A DNA stretch of 7,248 nucleotides, from positions 1 to 7,248 of the forward strand of contig JBIICS010000139.1 in the NCBI GenBank assembly GCA_044238735.1, written 5' to 3'. Origin of the DNA: JBIICS01 sp044238735. GTDB lineage: Bacteria; Bacteroidota; Bacteroidia; UBA4408. A program made the position numbers and the translations under genes. Position 1 is the stretch's first letter; each line of letters begins with the position of its first letter. Below, in pieces: positions 1-6,900 of this stretch. The notes under the pieces are model-generated. The model was not told the DNA's origin and did not search any database. It saw nothing but the letters and a program-made list of their open reading frames with translations.

Positions 1-1289
1 GAGCCCAGCTTCTGGCGCATTTAGAAGGTGGAAATGTAGCCCCTTCAAAAATTAGAGAATATGGCCGTGCAAATCTTAATTTTATTAGTGCTCATTCTCC
101 TTTAACTAAAGGTATTCAGCCAAATTCTCAGGTATGGATGAGTCATGGAGATACCATAACCGAGCTGCCGGGTCATTTTGAAGTAATAGCCAGCACGCAT
201 GATGTAGCGTGCGCCGGTTATCAGATTAATGGGGAAAATACATTTGCTATTCAGTTTCACCCCGAAGTTACACACAGCACTGAAGGTCTTCAGTTGTTAA
301 GGAATTTTGTAGTTGATGTTTGTGGATGTAAGCAAGATTGGACTCCTGCTTCTTTTATTGAAACAACTATAGCCGAGTTAAAGAATAAATTAGGAAACGA
401 TAAAGTTGTTTTAGGTTTAAGTGGTGGGGTCGATAGCTCAGTAGCTGCAGTTCTCTTAAATAAAGCCATTGGAGAAAATTTGTACTGTATTTTTGTTGAT
501 AACGGGTTGTTGCGTAAAAATGAATTCGAACAAGTATTGGATGGTTATAAAGCGCTTAATTTAAATGTAAAAGGCGTAAATGCTAAGGACCAATTTTACA
601 GCGAATTAAAAGGCGTATCGGATCCCGAAACAAAAAGAAAAATAATTGGCAGAGTTTTTATTGAGGTGTTTGATGATGAAGCGAATAAAATAGAAGATGT
701 TAAATGGTTGGGACAAGGAACTATTTATCCCGATGTTATTGAATCAATTTCTGTAAAAGGACCTTCAGCTACTATCAAATCTCATCACAACGTTGGGGGC
801 TTGCCTGAAACCATGAAATTAAAAGTAGTTGAACCACTTAATACTCTTTTTAAGGATGAAGTGCGCAGAGTGGGAAGAGCATTGGGTATGCCGGATGTGA
901 TTTTAAACAGACATCCTTTTCCTGGACCTGGTTTGGGCATAAGAATTTTGGGTGATGTTACCGAAGATAAAGTGAGAATTTTACAAGAAGCCGACTCCAT
1001 TTTTATTGATGGCTTAAAGAGAGATGGTTTGTACAACAACGTTTGGCAGGCCGGGGTTATATTTTTACCCATACAATCGGTAGGGGTTATGGGCGATGAA
1101 CGTACTTACGAAAATGTAGTGGCTTTGAGAGCTGTTTCTTCCACTGATGGAATGACTGCCGACTGGATTCATTTACCATACGAATTTCTTGCTAAAATTT
1201 CTAACGAAATTATTAATCGGGTTAAAGGCATTAATCGTGTAGTTTATGATATTAGCTCTAAACCGCCTGCAACCATAGAATGGGAATAA
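1..1289 (+). CDS. guaA: GMP synthase (glutamine-hydrolysing), 5'-truncated by window edge
   Basis: Cytoplasmic enzyme of purine synthesis that converts XMP, ATP and glutamine to GMP. The frame is open from base 3 and gives 428 visible residues. Full-length family members have roughly 510-525, so about 80 N-terminal residues lie upstream. The first residues (AQLLAHLEGG) follow directly after the class I amidotransferase nucleophile motif C-Y-G-A-Q, so the catalytic Cys is just outside the window. The other two triad residues are visible as His and Glu in FHPEVTHS (His codon at 258, Glu codon at 264). The ATP-pyrophosphatase P-loop SGGVDSS is at 420-440. Further C-terminal signatures are SHHNVGGLPE, HPFPGPGLGIRILG and the typical terminus KPPATIEWE. 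The ATG at 138 is an internal Met and not the start, because homologous sequence continues upstream of it. No frameshift is seen. Identification is very secure. Confidence 0.97.
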   Translation, partial: AQLLAHLEGGNVAPSKIREYGRANLNFISAHSPLTKGIQPNSQVWMSHGDTITELPGHFEVIASTHDVACAGYQINGENTFAIQFHPEVTHSTEGLQLLRNFVVDVCGCKQDWTPASFIETTIAELKNKLGNDKVVLGLSGGVDSSVAAVLLNKAIGENLYCIFVDNGLLRKNEFEQVLDGYKALNLNVKGVNAKDQFYSELKGVSDPETKRKIIGRVFIEVFDDEANKIEDVKWLGQGTIYPDVIESISVKGPSATIKSHHNVGGLPETMKLKVVEPLNTLFKDEVRRVGRALGMPDVILNRHPFPGPGLGIRILGDVTEDKVRILQEADSIFIDGLKRDGLYNNVWQAGVIFLPIQSVGVMGDERTYENVVALRAVSSTDGMTADWIHLPYEFLAKISNEIINRVKGINRVVYDISSKPPATIEWE

Positions 1290-1315
1290 TTTTTGTTTAA
1301 GTTTTTGATTAACGC

Positions 1316-2992
1316 ATGAAGGAAATTAAATGGCTTAGTGTATGGTTGATGTTGATTTTATCAACATTTATGGCCATTGCTCAAAATTCTGAAATTAAAA
1401 AATCAACAAAAACTCAAACAATAGAGGGTGTAAAATATTATTTACATTCCGTTGAAAAAGGGCAAACCATCTATTCCATTTGCAATGTATACGGCTTAAC
1501 TAAAAATGATTTAATATTAGAAAACCCCGAACTAATAAGCGGAATTAAAGAGGGACAGGAATTAAAAATACCGGCTCGTGATAAATCAGTGGTTCAATCA
1601 AACAATTTAGAACTCGATCAAAAAACAATCCCGGTTGGATCTTATACCGAGCATAAAGCCGAACCTAAACAAACGCTCTATGCCATCTCTAAATTATATA
1701 ATATTTCGATGGATGAAATTGTAAGATTTAATCCAGAGTTGGAGACGGGATTAAAAACGGGTCAGATTATTAAAATACCAAAAAAAATTACGGTTCCAAC
1801 CTATCAAAAGCCTGAGAAAAAAGATTCATTTGTTATAAATGAAGATAATCAGCAAAAGAAACTTGAGAAACCTAGTTCATTATCCACTTTTACAAATTCG
1901 GATACCTCTAAAAACGATAAATCGCGCCTTATTAAACTTGCCGTGCTGCTTCCCTTCTATTTAAATATGCAAAATTATGAAAGCGATTCTGTTGGCTCCG
2001 TTAATCATGATATTTATTTTAAATCATTGCTGGGTATAGATTTTTATCAGGGTCTCATGCTGGCTATAGATAGCTGTGTATCTATGGGGTATAATTTTGA
2101 GGTGCATACCTATGATGTTAGTGGAGACTCGCTCGACTTGGTTCAGGTTTTGGCTAAACCTGAAGTGGCTGGTGTGGATTTGTTAATTGGCCCACTTTAT
2201 AATGAACGTTTACAACAAGCAACCTTATTTTCTAAAAAATATAAAATACCTCTAGTTTCACCTTTCTCTCAAATAAATAAAGTTTTATTGGGTAACGTTT
2301 ATGCAAGTAAGATAGTAGCTAGTCAACATACCCAAATGGAGGCCATTTGTAATTTTGTTAAGCAAAATAAGTCAGGCGAAAAGATTTATCTAATAACTGA
2401 CGAAAACAGTAAAGAGACTTCTCTAGTAAATATTATAAAGAAAAATTTTATTGGATACAAAGATTCTTTAAAAATGATAAGCGTTAAAAAAGGCTTTGCC
2501 GAAATTGAAAATCTTTTAAACGATGGAAAGCAGAAGATATTTATCACTCCGATTAATGATCAGCCCAAAATAACCGAGTTAGTTACAAAGTTGTATTTAT
2601 CTAAAGATTCTAATATTACCTTAATTGGAACGGATTCGTGGTTTAATTTTAGCAATGTTGAAACAAAGCGTTTGGCTAAGACCAATACCATCCTCCCTAA
2701 TTATTATTTTGTTGATTACAAAAGCGATAGTTTTATCCAGATGGCAAAAGCCTATCAGGCATTATTTGGTGTAGAGCCAAACCGTTATGCCATTCAGGGT
2801 TTTGATTTAGGGATGTATTATTTCCCACTTGCATTAAAAGGAAAAGAGGCATTGCTTAATTTAAATAAATTTCCGGCCATTGGTATTCAAAACGAATTTA
2901 ATTTCTATAAAACAGCTGACGAAAGCGGTTTTGAGAACCGACATGTTTACTTGGTCAGTCTAAAAAACATAGCACCTCAAATAGTTAAGTAA
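1316..2992 (+). CDS. Secreted LysM protein with periplasmic-binding-protein type I fold
   Basis: A 558-residue envelope protein. Residues 1-22 form a signal peptide (charged start, hydrophobic WLSVWLMLIL core, AIA then Gln), with no lipobox Cys. Two LysM domains follow at about residues 41-86 and 110-155. Each has the pattern G/K-Q-T-[IL]-Y-[SA]-I, then N-P-E-L, then G-[QE]-x-[IL]-K-I-P, so peptidoglycan binding in the periplasm is likely. A Lys/Ser/Gln-rich linker (about 157-204) leads to a domain starting IKLAVLLPFYLN and continuing to the end. Features such as IDFYQGLMLAID, DLLIGPLYNE and KIPLVSPFSQ are typical of type I periplasmic-binding folds. Homologues are often annotated as amino-acid ABC transporter binding proteins, but no transporter genes are nearby and the ligand is unknown. 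A role as a wall-anchored sensor or regulator, loosely like LpoA, is inference. The gene starts 26 nt after guaA, and its stop overlaps the hemF start. No Shine-Dalgarno is visible. The domain call is strong; the function is open. Confidence 0.9.
   Translation: MKEIKWLSVWLMLILSTFMAIAQNSEIKKSTKTQTIEGVKYYLHSVEKGQTIYSICNVYGLTKNDLILENPELISGIKEGQELKIPARDKSVVQSNNLELDQKTIPVGSYTEHKAEPKQTLYAISKLYNISMDEIVRFNPELETGLKTGQIIKIPKKITVPTYQKPEKKDSFVINEDNQQKKLEKPSSLSTFTNSDTSKNDKSRLIKLAVLLPFYLNMQNYESDSVGSVNHDIYFKSLLGIDFYQGLMLAIDSCVSMGYNFEVHTYDVSGDSLDLVQVLAKPEVAGVDLLIGPLYNERLQQATLFSKKYKIPLVSPFSQINKVLLGNVYASKIVASQHTQMEAICNFVKQNKSGEKIYLITDENSKETSLVNIIKKNFIGYKDSLKMISVKKGFAEIENLLNDGKQKIFITPINDQPKITELVTKLYLSKDSNITLIGTDSWFNFSNVETKRLAKTNTILPNYYFVDYKSDSFIQMAKAYQALFGVEPNRYAIQGFDLGMYYFPLALKGKEALLNLNKFPAIGIQNEFNFYKTADESGFENRHVYLVSLKNIAPQIVK
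1436..1780 (+). repeat. Tandem LysM domain pair within the secreted protein
   Basis: Two LysM units lie at 1436-1573 and 1643-1780, separated by a 23-residue spacer. They align over Q-T-[IL]-Y-[SA]-I near the start, N-P-E-L in the middle and K-I-P at the end. At DNA level they are clearly diverged, so this is an old duplication or two independent acquisitions and not a recent repeat. Confidence 0.85.
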
Positions 2993-3876
2993 TGACTCAG
3001 GATATTATATCTTATTTTAAATCGCTTCAGCTCGAAATTTGTAATGCGCTTGAAATTGCCGATGGCAAAAGTAAATTTATTTTAGATGAATGGAGCAGAC
3101 CCGAAGGTGGAGGTGGATTAACACGGGTAATAAAGGAGGGTAATGTAATAGAGAAGGGTGGAGTTAATTTCTCGTGTGTTGAAGGAAATTTGCCTGCCTT
3201 TCTCCAAAAAGAGTCTAAAACCGGAAATGCATCCAGTTTTTTAGCTACGGGGGTTTCGATTGTAATTCATCCTTTAAATCCTTGGGTCCCTATTATTCAC
3301 ATGAATGTGCGTTATTTTGAAATGAATGATGGCACCTGGTGGTTTGGTGGAGGTATAGATTTAACCCCTCATTATGTTAATGAAGAGCAGGCGCATTGGT
3401 TTCATTTGCAGTTAAGAAACGCCTGCGATAAACATGAAATGGATTTCTATCCAAAGTTTAAAAAATGGGCCGATGAATATTTTTTCATAAAACATCGTAA
3501 TGAAACACGCGGAATTGGGGGTATTTTTTTCGATCATCTTAACGAAAACGCTACATTGCTTAATAAATCGGGCCTTTTTAATTTCGTTAAAGAAGTGGGC
3601 AATACTTTTGCACCAACCTACTTAGAACTTATTAATTTAAACAAGGATTTGCCATTTACCGAACAAAACAAACAGTGGCAATTACTCCGAAGGGGACGAT
3701 ACGTGGAATTTAACCTTGTTTACGACCGGGGAACTAAATTTGGATTAGAAACCAATGGAAGAGTGGAAAGTATTTTAATGAGTTTACCTAAAATGGCTAG
3801 TTGGGAGTACGATTTTGTCCCTTTATCTGGCTCTCCCGAGCACCAAACCCTTCATTTTTTAAATCCGAAACTCTAA
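2992..3876 (+). CDS. hemF: Oxygen-dependent coproporphyrinogen III oxidase
   Basis: Catalyses the O2-dependent oxidative decarboxylation of coproporphyrinogen III to protoporphyrinogen IX in haem synthesis, in the cytoplasm. The 294-residue product is complete (E. coli HemF has 299). Visible family motifs, in order: EWSRPEGGGGLTRV (33-46), GGVNFSCVEG (56-65), a His-containing stretch HPLNPWVPIIHMNVR (93-107; His93 and His103), WWFGGGIDLTPHY (116-128), AHWFH (134-138), the signature around KHRNETRGIGGIFFD (167-181; His168), and RRGRYVEFNLVYDRGTKFGL near the C-terminus. The four His positions correspond to those conserved in the family. In the signature, the Cys usual after K-x-W is Ala160, a mild departure that need not affect activity. 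The start ATG shares its A with the upstream TAA (TAATG), which suggests translational coupling. No Shine-Dalgarno is visible. The absence of an anaerobic hemN cannot be judged from this window. Confidence 0.97.
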   Translation: MTQDIISYFKSLQLEICNALEIADGKSKFILDEWSRPEGGGGLTRVIKEGNVIEKGGVNFSCVEGNLPAFLQKESKTGNASSFLATGVSIVIHPLNPWVPIIHMNVRYFEMNDGTWWFGGGIDLTPHYVNEEQAHWFHLQLRNACDKHEMDFYPKFKKWADEYFFIKHRNETRGIGGIFFDHLNENATLLNKSGLFNFVKEVGNTFAPTYLELINLNKDLPFTEQNKQWQLLRRGRYVEFNLVYDRGTKFGLETNGRVESILMSLPKMASWEYDFVPLSGSPEHQTLHFLNPKL

Positions 3877-3907
3877 TTTAGATTAATCTGATTTTAGTTT
3901 AGTTTAT

Positions 3908-3933
3908 AAACCTTTTTAAAAAGGTTTTATTTT
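3908..3933 (+). terminator. Possible intrinsic terminator after hemF
   Basis: Bases 3908-3927 form a perfect 20-bp palindrome (AAACCTTTTT followed by AAAAAGGTTT). It can fold as a 7-8 bp stem with a 4-6 nt loop and is followed by a T-rich run (TATTTT) to 3933. It sits 31 nt after the hemF stop and 36 nt before the next start, where a terminator is expected. The stem has only two G-C pairs, so it would be weak. Because it is symmetrical it could also be a protein-binding site for the downstream gene. The rest of the 87-nt gap shows only a short 10-bp palindrome at 3880-3889. Confidence 0.45.
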
Positions 3934-3963
3934 CGTATATTCATATCAACCAATATTTAAGGC

Positions 3964-6900
3964 ATGAGGAAATTTTTACTTCAGATCCTATTTTTTGCAT
4001 TAGCATTTAATTTTTCTCAAATTACAAACGCTCAAAATGCCCAATCTAAAACTTCTAAACATGCACATCTGCATCAAAAGGAGCTATTAATCCGACAAAC
4101 TCTAAAACATATAGAGGCCAGTGAATATAAGCTTTATGTTCGCAATAAATTATTTAAAGGCCTTTCTGATAATGAAATTCAGGAGGCTTTAATTTTTTTA
4201 AAGCCCTACTTAATTAATGAAAAGAAAATTGCCAGAAGAAAAATTTGGGAACAAAATATGAGTGTTGATCAACTCTACCAATACACCGATCAAAAAATTT
4301 TGGAATTAACCGCTATCCTGAATAATTATAAGACTACTGGAAATAAGGGCGAGCAATACGATTATTTATCTGATTTATTTTTAAATCAACGCAACAATCC
4401 CAAGCCTGATCAGGTAATGGCGGCTTGTACAAATGCCGGTTTTGAATCTGGTAACACCAACGGTTGGGTATGTGCTACCGGAACAAATGCCGGTAGTGCA
4501 AATTCGGGTACTCCTTATGATTTCTCCTTAACTAACAATAATGATTGCTCTCTTTCTCAGGTAGTTAGTACTGGTAGCGACCCCGTAATTCCAGGATTAA
4601 CGCGAGTGCCTCCCGGTGGAGGAAATTTTGCTTGTTTATTAAACCACGTTCCACCTCCAGACGGAAGTGCCAGCCGAATTTCACAAACCTTTACAGTATC
4701 TCCTTCAACAACCAGTTTTACTGTTAAGTATGCAGTGGTTCTCGAAGATCCAGGAACTAGTCATACAGTTGAGGAAAAACCATTTTTTACTATTAGGGTT
4801 CTAAAGCCCGATGGCACTACATTTAGTTGTGCAGATTATTCGGTAATTGTAGGACAGGGTACTTCTAATTTTCAGGCTTACAATTCAGGAGGTCTTACTT
4901 ACTATTGGTTAAACTGGCAAACGGTTGTTGTTCCGCTCGCTAATTTTGTTGGACAAAATGTTACATTGGAGGTTACCGTTGCCGACTGCTCTCAAACCGG
5001 TCACAGTGGCTGGGCCTATATTGATGCATCCTGTGAACCCTTGGGTATTTTATCCAGTTCTCCAGCTATTTGTGGAGGAGATTTCATAACATTAACAGCT
5101 CCTTCGGGGGGTACGAGCTATAACTGGTCTGGACCAAATGGATATTCATCAAACACTAATCCAATTAGCGTAAATGTTCCAGGTAATTATACCGTTACCA
5201 TAGTTCCGCAGGCTGGTTCTTCTTGTTCATATACCATCGATACTCTTATTGCTGGAAATCCGGGACGACCTACTGCTAATTTTACTTCTTCGGTTATTTG
5301 CGCCGGTAACCCTACTCAGTTTACAGATGCGAGTACTCCTGTTGGAGGAATTACTCAGTGGGGCTGGTATTTTAACAATGACGGGGTTAATGATAATACA
5401 ACGCAAAGTCCTTCTTATACTTTTCCGGCAGCCGGTACTTACCCGGTAAAACTAAGTATTACCTGGCCACCTTGTGTGGCTGATACTACTCTAAATGTGG
5501 TTGTGAGTCCTTTACCAAAAGCTGTATTCTCAGCTAATACGGTTTGTTTGGGCAATCCTACTGTTTTTAATAGTTCGAGCTCTGTTCTAAATGGCGGTAC
5601 AAATCCAACCTATTCATGGAATTTTGGTGAACCATCATCCGGGGCCAATAATACAAGTTCTCAATCTAATCCCACACACGCTTATTTAACTGGCGGTACA
5701 TTTACAGTTTATATGAGTGTAACGGTAAATGGTGTTTGTTCTTCTGATACCACTATGCAAATTACAGTAAATGCGGCCCCTATTGCTAATTTTACAGCCA
5801 ATTCGCCTTGTTTTAATCAGGTTACAAATTTTACCGATTCCTCAACTCCAGGAAGTGGAACCAATACGCAATGGGTTTGGATTTTTAGTGATCCCAATAA
5901 TACCAACAATACTTCTAACTCCCAAAATCCTACGCATGTTTACACAGCTCCCGGAACCTTTAATGTTACTTTGGTAGTTACAAACTCTAATAACTGTAGT
6001 AACGATACTACAATGCCCGTTACCGTTCATCCTTTGCCCGTTGCTGATTTTACTTTTTCCGACGCTTGTTTAAATGCGCCCAACACCTTAAATGGATCAC
6101 CTTCAACAGTTTCTTCAGGTACTATATCAACGTATCAGTGGGATGTTAATTCTTCAATAGCTAGTTTTGAATACAATGGTCAAACAACTAATCATACTCC
6201 GGGTGTTGTTGGAGCATATAACGTTTCGCTTGTTACTACAACAGCCCTTGGCTGTAAGGATACAGTTACTAAATCTGTAAATGTTTGGCCAATGCCTGTT
6301 GCAGATTTTAGTTTTGATATAGTTTGTGCTAATTCTCCTACGAGTTTTGTGTCCGCATCTACAGTTGCTACACCGGATAATATTAGCGCATTTAGTTGGG
6401 ATTTTGACAATAACGGTACTTCAGATGCTTCTGGTATAAATTCTAGTAATTCATTTACAGTGGGGGGTACTAAAACTGTTGAGCTTTTGGTTATAACAAA
6501 CCACGGTTGTAAAGATTCTGTTTCTAAGTCTGTTTATGTAAATTATATTCCAACTCCTGATTTTACGTTTAATAATGCCTGTTTTTATGATGCACTTACT
6601 TTTAATAATACATCAACTATTACGGGTCCGGCTATAATAAATACCTATAGTTGGAACTTCGGAGATAATAGCACTGATGCTACCAGTGCTCCGACTCATA
6701 ATTATAGTGTTTGTAATACTTATACGGTTTCCTTAACCGTTACATCCGACTCAGGTTGTACGTCCACTATTTCCAAAACAGTGCAAGCCTATTGCAAGCC
6801 CAACGCTTCATTTTCAGCATCGGATATTTGCGAATATCAGGTCGCCAGTTTTAATGGCACAACTTCTTCGGTAAGTGATGGTACTATAGCAACTTATAAT

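Noticed and set aside
785..1072. 95-codon open frame on the - strand inside guaA
   Set aside because: It lies wholly within the strongly conserved GMP synthase coding sequence, and its translation shows no domain or signal features. It is a shadow frame.
1290..1315. Possible promoter in the T-rich gap between guaA and the LysM gene (TAAGTTTT at 1298-1305)
   Set aside because: The match is incomplete, no -33 partner is seen, and the 26-nt gap is typical of an operon.
3880..3889. 10-bp perfect palindrome AGATTAATCT just after hemF
   Set aside because: Short AT-rich palindromes occur by chance in sequence of this composition, and no second copy is seen near it. Too weak to call an operator.
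3928..3935. TATTTTCG resembles the Bacteroidota -7 promoter box TAnnTTTG, 28 nt before the PKD gene start
   Set aside because: One consensus base is wrong, no TTTG-type -33 box lies at the proper distance, and it overlaps the T-rich tail of the palindrome. A promoter must exist near here, but this site is not convincing.
5249..6410. Several short open frames on both strands (5249-5449, 5771-5977, 5842-6030, 6192-6410)
   Set aside because: All overlap the continuous PKD-repeat reading frame, which has periodic motifs across the same bases. The alternative translations are low-complexity or unstructured.
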